The notes: generated by a model from the sequence alone, not told the origin. A stretch of DNA of 64,000 nt from CAZGMJ01 sp964526785 (GCA_964526785.1 CAZGMJ010000014.1:1-64000); one strand, 5' to 3'. Shown: positions 46,811 through 55,803, counted from the first letter of the stretch. Program-made: numbers and translations.

Positions 46811-48310
46811 CTATCTCCCACCGGACCCTATAAACATTATATCCTTTACTTTGTCCACATTAAAATTCCCACGCTGCGCATCCCAGATCTGCATTCCATT
46901 GAACGTGAGATTCTCGATCAGTACGCCTTCCACGGTGTGCTCGGCGTCATAGCCGATTAGATACGATTTCGGCATTCGCTTGCCAAAGACCTGCACGTTC
47001 TTCAGGTAGACGTTGCGAATATGCCCGCGATTCTTCGCGAACTTGACTCGCTCGGCGCCCTCGACGGGCACCCATTGACCGCCGGGGCTTCGCCTGCGGT
47101 CCGGATTCTTGCGATGCAGTTCCCACGGGCAGTCCGCGCTGTAAATCGAAAGCCCCACGCGCAGTTCGAGCAGTTTGTCGCGCGAGTCCTCGACACGGAT
47201 GTCCTCGAACCGGATCCGCTCAACGGTAGCGTAGTCACCGTTGTGAATCGTAAACGTTCCGCCCCGCTCGACGTGGATGATATCGCAGTTCTTAAACGTC
47301 ACGTCGCTGACGGACTCGGTCTGCAGCTCGAACCCGATCTCCATCGCGTTGCCCCATTCAGCGTTCCACAGCACCGAATCGACCACATTGACGTTCCGCA
47401 CGTCGCGCATTCCGCTTTGCGCTTCGGTCTGGAAATAGCCGGGCGATGCCTTGACCGCGATGCAGTCGTCCTTGGTTCGCAGAAAGGACCGCGATACGGT
47501 CAGATTGTGACACCCGACAATATCCACTCCGTCATCGTTGTCTCGCCAGCCCACGATTTTGACGTTGTTGATCAGCACATCATCCGTTTTTACCGGGACA
47601 AGGGTCCAGCCGTAGCTGTTGAGGATAATAATGCCGTCCATCAGAACGTTCGCGCACTCGACAAACTCCACCATTCGCGTCTTGTAGTCGCGATGGCTGC
47701 CGTCGAGAATGCCTCGACCCATTACGCGCACGTTCTGAGCCCCCGACGCCCGAATCCGGCCGCGCACAATCGCTCCGCCGGCGATGTACACCGTCTCGTT
47801 ACTGTCCACCCGTATCTCGCCGGCGTCGTGAATTCTGCCGCCTTCGAAATAGTGCACGCCTTCGTCTCCGGGTTGTGGCCGTTTGCCTTCGAAGGGACTG
47901 GCGAAGATCAGCAAAGGCCGCTCGATATCCCCGTCGAGTTCGATGCTGAAATTACCGGGCCGGTCCAGAACGAACTGTATCGTGCCATTCTGCACCGTGT
48001 GGGCAATCTTTCTGCTTGTGGGCCGAATATCGACCTGTTCAAACCGCCGCTTTGGAACAACTGTTACGGTAATCTTGCCGCCAAACGAAAAGTAGGCGAA
48101 CGCTCCAACCTCTGAATCATACACGGCCACCTCCTGCGTGCCCGCTTTCACCGTGAAGTCGTCCGCCAGATCCGCTCCGGTCGGTGCCGGATAGACCACG
48201 ATCTCACCCGCGTTCGCGCCGCTACTCAAAAGGATCAACAGCAGGCCTGCTACAGCAACGCAGCTATGCAATCCGTTGTTTACGTGTGTATCGTCGGTGT
48301 TTTTTCTCAT
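46811..48310 (-). CDS. secreted GH28-like polygalacturonase
   Basis: A 499-residue exported beta-helix enzyme. The signal is VAVAGLLLILLSSGANA. Catalytic-site-like blocks of GH28 are NDDGVDIVGC and TKDDCIAVKA (paired Asp), with WGNAMEIGFE nearby. The repeats VRVMGRGILDG, NVLMDGIIILNSYGW and DVLINNVKIVGW give the helix rungs. It probably cuts galacturonan or a related pectin. ATG 48310 was chosen; GTG 48343 is in frame. It follows the sulfatase gene by 7 to 40 bases, so the two are probably cotranscribed and inside the leu transcription unit. Confidence 0.87.
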   Translation of the reverse strand: MRKNTDDTHVNNGLHSCVAVAGLLLILLSSGANAGEIVVYPAPTGADLADDFTVKAGTQEVAVYDSEVGAFAYFSFGGKITVTVVPKRRFEQVDIRPTSRKIAHTVQNGTIQFVLDRPGNFSIELDGDIERPLLIFASPFEGKRPQPGDEGVHYFEGGRIHDAGEIRVDSNETVYIAGGAIVRGRIRASGAQNVRVMGRGILDGSHRDYKTRMVEFVECANVLMDGIIILNSYGWTLVPVKTDDVLINNVKIVGWRDNDDGVDIVGCHNLTVSRSFLRTKDDCIAVKASPGYFQTEAQSGMRDVRNVNVVDSVLWNAEWGNAMEIGFELQTESVSDVTFKNCDIIHVERGGTFTIHNGDYATVERIRFEDIRVEDSRDKLLELRVGLSIYSADCPWELHRKNPDRRRSPGGQWVPVEGAERVKFAKNRGHIRNVYLKNVQVFGKRMPKSYLIGYDAEHTVEGVLIENLTFNGMQIWDAQRGNFNVDKVKDIMFIGSGGR

Positions 48311-48350
48311 CTCATTACCCAATGTCTTACTAATATCAGTCACAGTCGAC

Positions 48351-49820
48351 TCATTCTTTCAGCGGTCGCAATTGTCCGGGCCTCGGCACGGTCGCCCCCA
48401 CGTTGTCGAGCCACCGATGCAGCATCCTGTACAACTGGGCCGTCTTCTCAGGCATCTGTGCCGCCAGATCGTTGGTCTCGCCGATATCCTCCTTGAGGTT
48501 ATACAGCTCGACGGATCGCGTCTCGTACCACTCGATCAACTTGAAATCGCCCGCTCGAACGGCCGCACTCGGCCTGCTGTTACTTCCGTGATAATGCGGA
48601 TAGTGCCAGTAAATGGCCTCGCGCTCCAACCCGCCTCGCTGCTTCAGCAGAGGAACGATGCTGACGCCGTCGACGTGTTGACCGGGCCGTGCCTTCAGCC
48701 CCGCCATCTCCAGCATCGTCGGGTAGAAATCCGTGCTGACCACCGGTTCGGTGCAGATACTTGCGGCCTGCACTACCCCGGGCCACTTGACGATCATCGG
48801 TTCGCGAATCCCACCTTCGTACACCCACCCCTTGCCTGCTCGAAGCGGAACGTTCGACGTAGGCAGGTTCCGCGCGCGGGACTTGGTGGAAAGTCCGCCG
48901 TTGTCGGACATGAAGATCACAATCGTATCCTCCTCCAGTCCCAGTTCGCGGACTTTCCGCAGTACGCGCCCGACGCTTTGGTCTACGCTCTGGACCATGC
49001 CGGCAAAGACCGGATTGTCCTGGATCTGTTTGGTCTGGGCGTCGCGCTCGGCAACAACCGCGGGACGTTTCCTCGGCGGCATGCCTTCGGCCTTGGCGCT
49101 GTACTTCTCCACAAGCTCCTCCTTGGCCTGCAAAGGCGTATGCACCGCATAGTGTGAAAGATAGAGCAGGAAGGGGCCGTCTTTGTTCGCATCGAGGAAA
49201 TCCAGCGCCTCATCCGTCAGTCGATCCGTCAGATATTCTCCCTTCTGACCACCCGGCGGCATTGTCTCCAATTCGCGCTTGCCGCGTTTGTACGGATAGA
49301 AATAGGTGGGCGGTGCGCCGGACCAGTCGCCGGCGATGTTCACATCGAAACCCTGCTTGTCGGGATAGTAGTCCGCGCGGTCCGCTTCGCGCGACGAGAG
49401 ATGCCACTTGCCGACGAATCCGGTTGCGTATCCCGCCTCCTTCAGTGCCTCGGCTATCGTCACCTCCTCCAGCGCCATGCGATCCTCGTATGCCACGGGC
49501 TTTTGCGAGGCGCCGATCCACTGCGTAATACCGAGCCTGGCCGGATACTTGCCCGTCATGATGCTGGCCCGCGTTGGCGAGCAGACCGGACACGCCGCGT
49601 ATGCATCGGTGAAGCGCATCCCTTCCTGGGCCAGCGCATCGATATGCGGCGTTTCATAGAACCGACTGCCGTAACAACTCAGGTCGGTCCAGCCCATATC
49701 GTCGATCAGAAAGAACACGAAGTTCGGCCGTTGGCTGCGCCGCTGGGCGAAGGCATTGCCGCCAGTCGCAGCCAGCACTGCACCGCAGCCCAGCGCCTTG
49801 AGAAAATCGCGTCGATGCAT
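48351..49820 (-). CDS. Tat-exported sulfatase inside the leu region
   Basis: A 489-residue type I sulfatase. The Tat signal is HRRDFLKALGCGAVLAATG. The metal motif is FLIDDMGWTDLSCYG and the formylglycine motif is CSPTRASIMTGKY with Cys80. VGKWHLS and FMSDNGGLST complete the pattern. It is not close to the array at 9610-16063. ATG 49820 (AAGGGA ahead) is favoured over GTG 49823. It starts 33 bases after the leuD stop and just precedes GH28, which suggests joint attack on a sulfated pectin-like glycan. Confidence 0.93.
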   Translation of the reverse strand: MHRRDFLKALGCGAVLAATGGNAFAQRRSQRPNFVFFLIDDMGWTDLSCYGSRFYETPHIDALAQEGMRFTDAYAACPVCSPTRASIMTGKYPARLGITQWIGASQKPVAYEDRMALEEVTIAEALKEAGYATGFVGKWHLSSREADRADYYPDKQGFDVNIAGDWSGAPPTYFYPYKRGKRELETMPPGGQKGEYLTDRLTDEALDFLDANKDGPFLLYLSHYAVHTPLQAKEELVEKYSAKAEGMPPRKRPAVVAERDAQTKQIQDNPVFAGMVQSVDQSVGRVLRKVRELGLEEDTIVIFMSDNGGLSTKSRARNLPTSNVPLRAGKGWVYEGGIREPMIVKWPGVVQAASICTEPVVSTDFYPTMLEMAGLKARPGQHVDGVSIVPLLKQRGGLEREAIYWHYPHYHGSNSRPSAAVRAGDFKLIEWYETRSVELYNLKEDIGETNDLAAQMPEKTAQLYRMLHRWLDNVGATVPRPGQLRPLKE

Positions 49821-49853
49821 CACAGGTCCCTTAAGCAGATCGCGTATGCGTTT

Positions 49854-50339
49854 CTATGTCTTGCGCTTGCTGATGTGATCGAGCAGTCCGCCGTCCCGAA
49901 TGATATCCAATGCAAAATCGGGCAGTGGGCTAAATGATATATCCACGCCGCGGGTCGCATCCTTTATCAGCCCGGCGTCATAATCGATCTCGATCTCGTC
50001 GCCGTCGTTGATTTTGTCTATGGCCTCGGCTGATTCGATCAGATAGAATCCGCAGTTGATCGCATTGCGATAGAAGATCCGTGCGAAGGATTTGGCGATC
50101 ACCGCCTGGACTTTGGCCCCGCGAATCGCCCAGACCGCGTGCTCGCGCGACGAGCCGCACCCGAAATCCTCGCCCGCAACAATCACATCGCCCTCGCCGG
50201 CCTTTGCGACAAAATCTTTGTCGAGGTCCTCCATGCAGTGCCTCGCCAACTCCTGCTCATCGTCCGTATTCAAGTACCTCGCCGGTATGATCTCGTCCGT
50301 ATTAACATGGTCTCGTTTATAAACATGCGCTTTTGCCAT
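49854..50339 (-). CDS. leuD: 3-isopropylmalate dehydratase, small subunit
   Basis: A 161-residue swivel-domain subunit that pairs with LeuC. The blocks HVNTDEIIPARYL and GEDFGCGSSREHAVWAI are diagnostic; FARIFYRNAINCGF follows. The short (about 160 aa) form pairs with the short HACN-type large subunit, which fits the 420-residue LeuC here. leuC is separated from it by an IVP gene and a small membrane-protein gene. Confidence 0.96.
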   Translation of the reverse strand: MAKAHVYKRDHVNTDEIIPARYLNTDDEQELARHCMEDLDKDFVAKAGEGDVIVAGEDFGCGSSREHAVWAIRGAKVQAVIAKSFARIFYRNAINCGFYLIESAEAIDKINDGDEIEIDYDAGLIKDATRGVDISFSPLPDFALDIIRDGGLLDHISKRKT

Positions 50340-50373
50340 ATCTTTATCACTCCATCAAATGTGCTCTGCCAGT

Positions 50374-50441
50374 GCAAAGCACGAAATGCGAATATCGAAA
50401 TCCTAAACAATTTTCAAAACTCAAAACGATAAATCCAAAAC
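50374..50441 (+). repeat. left arm of imperfect inverted repeat
   Basis: An A-rich segment with CGAAAT-nn-GAATATCGAA. The reverse complement of the right arm (51037-51104) repeats this order with a few mismatches, and shares AAACAA and CAAA runs after it. The arms enclose the IVP gene and the small membrane-protein gene, between leuD and leuC. Confidence 0.5.
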
Positions 50442-50443
50442 AC

Positions 50444-50806
50444 TCACTTACTCTTCTGCAGGATTGCACCGAAGATCTTCATTAGCTCAGTCGCTTCGTT
50501 GGCCAAACATTGGCGTGCTTTTTCTTGTAGTGAGCCGTCGATGGTCACCAGATTGAGCCAGTAGCAACTTTCTTTTGCCTCTTTACGACATACTTTGATT
50601 CTCATCACGAAGTCTTTCTTACTCAAGGCCTCGTTTGCCTCAATGTAGTTGGCTCCGACCGAGCCTGATGATCTGACCAATTGCTTGCCGTCCTCAAAGT
50701 TGGCCGTGCTCTTTGGCAGACTGCTGACAAATGCCCGCACCTGCCGGGCAAACGCCAGTGTCCTGTCCTCCAAGTCGTACTGCTTTGAACTTTGAGCTTT
50801 GGTCAT
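50444..50806 (-). CDS. four-helix bundle protein (IVP/S23 family)
   Basis: A 120-residue protein of the 23S rRNA intervening-sequence protein (IVP, S23) family, also related to the Avd protein of diversity-generating retroelements. DRTLAFARQVRAFVSSLP, QLVRSSGSVGANYIEANEA, KDFVMRIKVCRKEAKES and YWLNLV are the family pattern. Its function is not known. It is not inside rRNA here but between leuC and leuD, flanked by A/T-rich inverted repeats. No reverse transcriptase or target gene is near. The ribosome-binding site is weak. Confidence 0.92.
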   Translation of the reverse strand: MTKAQSSKQYDLEDRTLAFARQVRAFVSSLPKSTANFEDGKQLVRSSGSVGANYIEANEALSKKDFVMRIKVCRKEAKESCYWLNLVTIDGSLQEKARQCLANEATELMKIFGAILQKSK

Positions 50807-50850
50807 TAGTTCTATTTCGTACTGCGGCTATTCGCCTTCAGAGTTTACGT

Positions 50851-51009
50851 TTATGGTTCTGATTGCTGCTGTCGCATTGGGCCCGGTCGCCAAGTTCTGT
50901 CCGGCCCCAGCACGTAGCCGAGCAGCAGAAGAAGAAGGAACGCAACAACTGCAATCACAAGCAGTATCTTCTTTCTCTTCCTGAACCATTTCATCAAAGA
51001 TCGCGACAT
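50851..51009 (-). CDS. small single-pass membrane protein
   Basis: A 52-residue protein with a basic N-terminus (KWFRKRKK), one strongly hydrophobic helix of about 20 residues (ILLVIAVVAFLLLLLLGY), and a short polar tail (PDRTWRPGPMRQQQSEP). The positive N-terminus predicts N-inside topology, or an uncleaved signal anchor. GAGGGAG lies 7 bases before ATG, a strong support for a real gene. It lies between leuC and the IVP gene. I do not recognise the family. Confidence 0.7.
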   Translation of the reverse strand: MSRSLMKWFRKRKKILLVIAVVAFLLLLLLGYVLGPDRTWRPGPMRQQQSEP

Positions 51010-51036
51010 TCGCTTACTCCCTCAATTCGAGTCGCT

Positions 51037-51104
51037 CGTTTTGATATTTGAGTTCACGTCATTCGTATTTGTTTCGTGTTTCGATATTCTGATTTCGAGT
51101 TTGC
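51037..51104 (-). repeat. right arm of imperfect inverted repeat
   Basis: Reads on the minus strand as CGAAAT-nn-GAATATCGAA followed by ACACGAAACAAAT, matching the left arm at 50374-50441. It abuts the leuC stop codon (51105-51107). Confidence 0.5.
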
Positions 51105-52367
51105 TTACAGAAAGCTTCTCGGATCTGTAAGCTTGCCTTCGACAGCGCTTGCCGCTGCTGTGGCGGGACTTGCCAGGTATACTTCGCTTTCGGGGCTTCC
51201 CATGCGGCCGACGAAATTGCGGTTGGTTGTGCTGATGCACTTTTCGCCTGCGGCCAGGATGCCCATGAATCCGCCGAGGCATGCTCCGCACGTTGGTGCC
51301 GCGACTACACAGCCGGCTTCATAAAAGATGTCGAACAGCCCTTCTTCCTGGGCCTGCTTCCAGATCACAGGCGTAGCCGGCACGATCAGCGTTCGGATGG
51401 CAACGCTTTTGCCTTTGAGTATCCGCCCCGCCAGGCGCAGATCTTCGATCCGTCCGTTCGTGCAACTGCCGATATACGCCTGGTCCATCGCCATGCCGGC
51501 GCACTGGCCAATGGCAACCCCGCCGCTCGGTAAATGCGGCAGGGCCACCATCGGCTCAAGACTCGAACAATCGAACTCTTCGGTCGTCACGTACTCCGCA
51601 TCCGCATCCGACTCGAACACCGTGTATTGCCGGTTGTCGGTCAAATGCGAATCGAGATAGTCTTTGGTGACGTCGTCAAATCCGATGATTCCGTTCTTTG
51701 CCCCCGCTTCGATCGCCATATTCGTCATTGTCATTCGGGCTTCGGCCGACATATCCGCCAGCGCCGGGCCGACGAACTCCATCGCCCGGTACAGGGCCCC
51801 GTCGGTTCCGATCCGGGCGATGACCGCCAGAATCACATCCTTGCTGTACACGCCCTCCTGCAGCGATCCGTTCAGCACGAACTTCATCGACGCCGGCACC
51901 TTGAACCATAGTTCGCCCGTCGCAATCGCCGCCGCCAGATCAGTCGAGCCGATTCCCGTACTGAACGCCGCAAACGCACCGTACGTGCATGTATGCGAAT
52001 CGCCGCCGACGATTACCTCGCCCGGCCGAATATGTCCCTGTTCGGGCAGCAGCGCGTGGCACACACCCGCCCGACCGATTTTGTAGTAATGCTTGATCTT
52101 GTGCCGCGTGGCCCACTCGTCCAGCCGTTTGAGCAGTTCGGCGCTCTTGATATCCTTGGGCGGCTGAAAATGATCGGGCGTCACCACGATCTTCTCCGGA
52201 TCGAAAACCTTATCGATTCCTTTCTCCCTGAGCATCGCAATCGCCGGCGGCGTCGTCACATCGTGACACATCACCACGTCGATTTTTGCGTCCACCAACT
52301 CCCCGGCCTGCACCTGCTCGCGCCCGGCCGCCTTCGCCAATATCTTCTCCGTTATCGTCATTGCCAT
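51105..52367 (-). CDS. leuC: 3-isopropylmalate dehydratase, large subunit
   Basis: A 420-residue aconitase-family [4Fe-4S] enzyme, short HACN-like type. CHDVTTPPAI, VVTPDHFQPP, GGDSHTCTYGAFAAF, YIGSCTNGRIEDL and PTCGACLGG carry the active-site and cluster Cys residues. Ends SFL just at the right arm of the inverted repeat. ATG 52367 and 52361 are both in frame. It follows the DNA methyltransferase by 41 bases. Confidence 0.96.
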   Translation of the reverse strand: MAMTITEKILAKAAGREQVQAGELVDAKIDVVMCHDVTTPPAIAMLREKGIDKVFDPEKIVVTPDHFQPPKDIKSAELLKRLDEWATRHKIKHYYKIGRAGVCHALLPEQGHIRPGEVIVGGDSHTCTYGAFAAFSTGIGSTDLAAAIATGELWFKVPASMKFVLNGSLQEGVYSKDVILAVIARIGTDGALYRAMEFVGPALADMSAEARMTMTNMAIEAGAKNGIIGFDDVTKDYLDSHLTDNRQYTVFESDADAEYVTTEEFDCSSLEPMVALPHLPSGGVAIGQCAGMAMDQAYIGSCTNGRIEDLRLAGRILKGKSVAIRTLIVPATPVIWKQAQEEGLFDIFYEAGCVVAAPTCGACLGGFMGILAAGEKCISTTNRNFVGRMGSPESEVYLASPATAAASAVEGKLTDPRSFL

Positions 52368-52408
52368 GATCGTTGTCTCTTCTATTATGATTGCCTTCGG
52401 TTTACCAC

Positions 52409-53320
52409 TTAGTGTTCTTTCTGGTTTTGATACGTGCTGGAGGTTTCCACGAGAACACCACTGTCTTGCGGGGATACTTTATAGAAAGCGACCTCCGTAT
52501 CCCTGAATAGATCGTTTCCTTCTGCCAGAAGTCGCCGGGCGGCCTGCCTGCAGTATTTCGTATCGATCTCAACGCCGACGCTGTTGCGATTAGATCTCAT
52601 TGCCGCGAGGTTCGTAGTTCCCGTGCCGCAGAACGGATCCAGTACCACGTCCTCCCAGAAGGAGAACATCCGGACGAGTCGTGTTGCCAATTCAAGTGGA
52701 AAGGGTGCCGGGTGCTTTCTTGTGGATGCACCGCCCAGCGTCCACGTCTGTCGGAACCATTGGGAAAAGTCGCCTTTGTCAATTCTGCTCCGCTCCCGCT
52801 GCTCCTCGGTGGGTTTACGATAAGCGCCGGGTTTTCTCTGCATCAGTATGAATTCGATGTCGTTTTTCACTATCGCGTTAGGTTCATATGGCTTGCCCAG
52901 AAACTTCGAACTCGTATTGGCCTCAAACGTGGCATTCGAAATCTTATTCCAGATGATCGGGTTCAGATTGTCGAACCCGATCTTACGACAGTCCACACAG
53001 ATGTCCGCGTGTAGGGGCATGACCCAGTGCCGACCATGTTCTCGCCGGGACATACATACATCTCCGACCACACACACGAGACGCCCGCCGGGCACGAGCA
53101 GCCGAAAACACTCGCGCCACACCTTCCTCAACTCACCGAGGAAACTCTCATAATCATCAATATGGCCCAACTGGCCCTTACTCTCGTTGTACTGCTTGAG
53201 CGTCCAGTATGGCGGAGACGTCACGACAAGATGGATGGATTCATCCGCAAGAAACCGCAGATTCCTTGCATCACCCTGGACTATCTTGTGGGTCGTCTGA
53301 GTCTCTGTACACGTTTTCAT
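52409..53320 (-). CDS. DNA methyltransferase, SPPYW class (beta)
   Basis: A 303-residue site-specific DNA methyltransferase. Motif IV is TSPPYWTLKQY near residue 35, and motif I is DPFCGTGTTNLAA near residue 225, with order IV before I as in the beta class. SPPY is usual for N4-cytosine enzymes, though some N6-adenine enzymes carry it. It lies 18 bases downstream of a XhoI-family nuclease, so it is probably the protecting enzyme for that site. AAGGA precedes ATG 53320 by 8 bases; GTG 53323 is in frame. Confidence 0.9.
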   Translation of the reverse strand: MKTCTETQTTHKIVQGDARNLRFLADESIHLVVTSPPYWTLKQYNESKGQLGHIDDYESFLGELRKVWRECFRLLVPGGRLVCVVGDVCMSRREHGRHWVMPLHADICVDCRKIGFDNLNPIIWNKISNATFEANTSSKFLGKPYEPNAIVKNDIEFILMQRKPGAYRKPTEEQRERSRIDKGDFSQWFRQTWTLGGASTRKHPAPFPLELATRLVRMFSFWEDVVLDPFCGTGTTNLAAMRSNRNSVGVEIDTKYCRQAARRLLAEGNDLFRDTEVAFYKVSPQDSGVLVETSSTYQNQKEH

Positions 53321-53338
53321 CACTAAATCCTTATTCAG

Positions 53339-54064
53339 CTATACGTATGTCTGGACGTGTGAAACCAGTGAGCGGACAAACAATTCGAAACTCAGGTCCC
53401 TGGCAGGTTCACTGTACGTCACCTTGCGGCCGTGAGCTTCAGGTGAGGTGGCAAATGCCGCCGCGGAATAATGTCTTTCGCGGACAAGCTTTCTGCAAAA
53501 CACCCGATATCTATCGGAATATGAAGCGTCCTTGAATTCAGGAAGAACTTCAAAGTGTGGTTCTCGCACCCGGACCGGCCTGTTGGATCTATCGCATTCT
53601 TCAAGAAGAAAAACATATCCCAGCCACGGCCGTACGGTTGTGTTGAGCACGCCTTCGCGATACGCAGTCCACAGATCCAGAGCGCTGCCCATCGCTTCTT
53701 CGGTTCTGTTGTTGAAATTATTTCCGAATGATGGACCCACTTGCGACTTCGCCTCAACCGCAACAAGCAACTGATTCTCTCGCACCACCAGAAGGTCCCA
53801 TTGCTTCTCAGGGCGAAAGTAGCCCGGCAATTCGAGGCCTTGCCGGTGGAATATACAATCGCGTTCAATACCTGCCTCAGCGATCAGTTCGGTGAACAAT
53901 TGAACGAACCCATTCATTTGAGCGCCCCCTGTCACGGCGCCTCTGACGCCTTGGTCGCGCGTACCTGTTACCCGTTGTTTGTCGGTCTGCCTTCGTCGCG
54001 TTTGCCAGAAGTGTCTGACCGCTCGCAAGACGCGTGCACTGATATTCTCGGATGGACTATTCAT
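53339..54064 (-). CDS. XhoI/PaeR7I-family type II restriction endonuclease
   Basis: A 241-residue type II endonuclease. QWDLLVV, AVEAKSQVGPSFGNNFNNRT, EEAMGSALDLWTAYREG and FCRKLVRERHYSAAAF are the XhoI/PaeR7I pattern, which cuts at CTCGAG. The Asp of QWD and the E-x-K of VEAKS fit a PD-(D/E)XK centre. The gene sits 59 bases after leuA and its stop is 18 bases before the methyltransferase ATG, both on the minus strand. No controller (C) gene is seen. A weak internal promoter could use TACAAT (plus bases 54100-54105). Confidence 0.9.
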   Translation of the reverse strand: MNSPSENISARVLRAVRHFWQTRRRQTDKQRVTGTRDQGVRGAVTGGAQMNGFVQLFTELIAEAGIERDCIFHRQGLELPGYFRPEKQWDLLVVRENQLLVAVEAKSQVGPSFGNNFNNRTEEAMGSALDLWTAYREGVLNTTVRPWLGYVFLLEECDRSNRPVRVREPHFEVLPEFKDASYSDRYRVFCRKLVRERHYSAAAFATSPEAHGRKVTYSEPARDLSFELFVRSLVSHVQTYV

Positions 54065-54123
54065 GATCTGCTATCGCGACAATGTCCGATATGCCTTGTA
54101 TTGTAACAGTGACCGTTTCATTC

Positions 54124-55689
54124 TCACAGGCTGGCTTTCACTTCGGGCGTATCGCCGCTCTTTCTGGCCGCGACCATTCGGTTTATTGCATCGACGTAGG
54201 CTTTGGCGCTGGCCTCGATGATATCGGTGCTGATTCCGCGTCCGATGAACGTCCGGCCGTTCTCACTGATTCGCACAGTTGCCTCGCCGATAGCGTCTTT
54301 GCCGCCGGTGATCGCGCGGACCGAATGGTTCTCCAGTTTGGGCGAGAGACCCGTCGCCTCGCGAATTGCCTCGTACGCCGCATCCACCGGACCGTCGCCG
54401 CACGCCGCGGCCTGCCGAAGCTCATCGCCGATACGCATCTTCACGCTGGCCGTCGGCAGCGTTCCCGTTCCGCACGCCACGTGCAGATAGTCCAGGTGGT
54501 ACGTCTGTTCGACGACGTGAATCTCTTCGTTGATGATCGCCGCGATGTCCTCGTCGAAGACCTCCTTCTTCTTGTCCGCGATGCCGAGGAACCGTTCGTA
54601 CGCGTGCTCGATCTCCCGTTCGTTGAGCTTGAAGCCCAGTTGCTTGCAGCGCTCGACGAAACCGTGCCGGCCGGTGTGCCGTCCGAGCACCATTCGCGAG
54701 CCGGACAGCCCGATGGTCTCGGGCGTCATGATCTCGTATGTCGTCCGCTCTTTGAGAATGCCGTCGACGTGGATGCCGGCCTCGTGCGCGAACGCGTTGG
54801 CCCCGACAATCGCCTTGTTGGGCTGGATCACGAAACCCGTCAACTGCGATACCAGTTGACTGGTGCGATAGATTTCCTTCGTATTGATGTTCGTCGTCAG
54901 GCCGTTTGGGCTTTGCTCGGCGAAGAAGTCGGGCCGCGTATGGACGCCCATCACCACTTCTTCCAGGGCCGCGTTGCCCGCGCGTTCGCCGAGGCCGTTG
55001 ACCGCACACTCGATCTGTCGCGCGCCGTTGCGCACGCCGGCCAGCGAATTGGCCACCGCCATGCCCAGGTCGTTGTGACAGTGCGTACTGATGACGCATT
55101 TGTCGATGCCCGGGACGTCGGACTTGAGCCGGGCGATAATCTGGCCGTACTCGTAAGGCAGAATATAGCCGACCGTGTCGGGTATGTTCAGCGTCGTGGC
55201 GCCCGCTTCGATCACGGCCGCGAGTATCTCGATCAGGAACGGCATCTCGCTGCGGCAGGCGTCCTCGGGCGAAAACTCCACGTCGTCCACCTGCGTTCGC
55301 GCGTACGCCACCGCCTTGACCGCCATTTTCAGCACCTCATCGGGCTTCTTCTTGAGCTTGTGCTCCATGTGCACCGGCGAGGTCGCGATGAACGTATGGA
55401 TGCGCTTTTTGGCCGCCGGGGCCAGCGCCTTGCCCGCCGAAGCGATATCGCCCTCATTGGCGCGGGCCAGACCCGCGATGGTGGGGCCGGGCACCTGCTC
55501 GGCGATCAGCCGGGTCGCCTCGAACTGCGCCGGCGAGGATACCGGGAAGCCCGCCTCGATAATGTCCACCCCCAGCGTCGCCAACTGCTTGGCGATCTCC
55601 AGCTTTTCCGGGATCGACAGCGAGGCGCCGGGAGATTGTTCACCGTCGCGTAACGTGGTGTCGAAAATCAAAACCTTTTGTTCAGACAT
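54124..55689 (-). CDS. leuA: 2-isopropylmalate synthase
   Basis: A 521-residue enzyme that starts leucine synthesis. FDTTLRDGEQSPGAS, ISTHCHNDLGMAVANS and VNGLGERAGNAALEEV are the DRE-TIM catalytic blocks. The C-terminal LeuA dimer domain (about 390-515) binds leucine for feedback inhibition. GGAG lies 8 bases before ATG. Its 200-base leader has a promoter, a Leu-rich leader peptide and a hairpin, so transcription is likely attenuated by leucine supply. Confidence 0.97.
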   Translation of the reverse strand: MSEQKVLIFDTTLRDGEQSPGASLSIPEKLEIAKQLATLGVDIIEAGFPVSSPAQFEATRLIAEQVPGPTIAGLARANEGDIASAGKALAPAAKKRIHTFIATSPVHMEHKLKKKPDEVLKMAVKAVAYARTQVDDVEFSPEDACRSEMPFLIEILAAVIEAGATTLNIPDTVGYILPYEYGQIIARLKSDVPGIDKCVISTHCHNDLGMAVANSLAGVRNGARQIECAVNGLGERAGNAALEEVVMGVHTRPDFFAEQSPNGLTTNINTKEIYRTSQLVSQLTGFVIQPNKAIVGANAFAHEAGIHVDGILKERTTYEIMTPETIGLSGSRMVLGRHTGRHGFVERCKQLGFKLNEREIEHAYERFLGIADKKKEVFDEDIAAIINEEIHVVEQTYHLDYLHVACGTGTLPTASVKMRIGDELRQAAACGDGPVDAAYEAIREATGLSPKLENHSVRAITGGKDAIGEATVRISENGRTFIGRGISTDIIEASAKAYVDAINRMVAARKSGDTPEVKASL

Positions 55690-55803
55690 TGCTGTATCTC
55701 CATAGATCGTGAGCCGAAAGGAAGGCTCAATTATGGCTCAGAAAGCCGGAAATTCCAAGCATTTAGGAAAAAAACGCGTATTCGAGTTGGGGAAAGTGTG
55801 TAT

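Noticed and set aside
50444..50806. Diversity-generating retroelement based on the Avd-like gene
   Set aside because: There is no reverse transcriptase, template repeat or variable target gene nearby.
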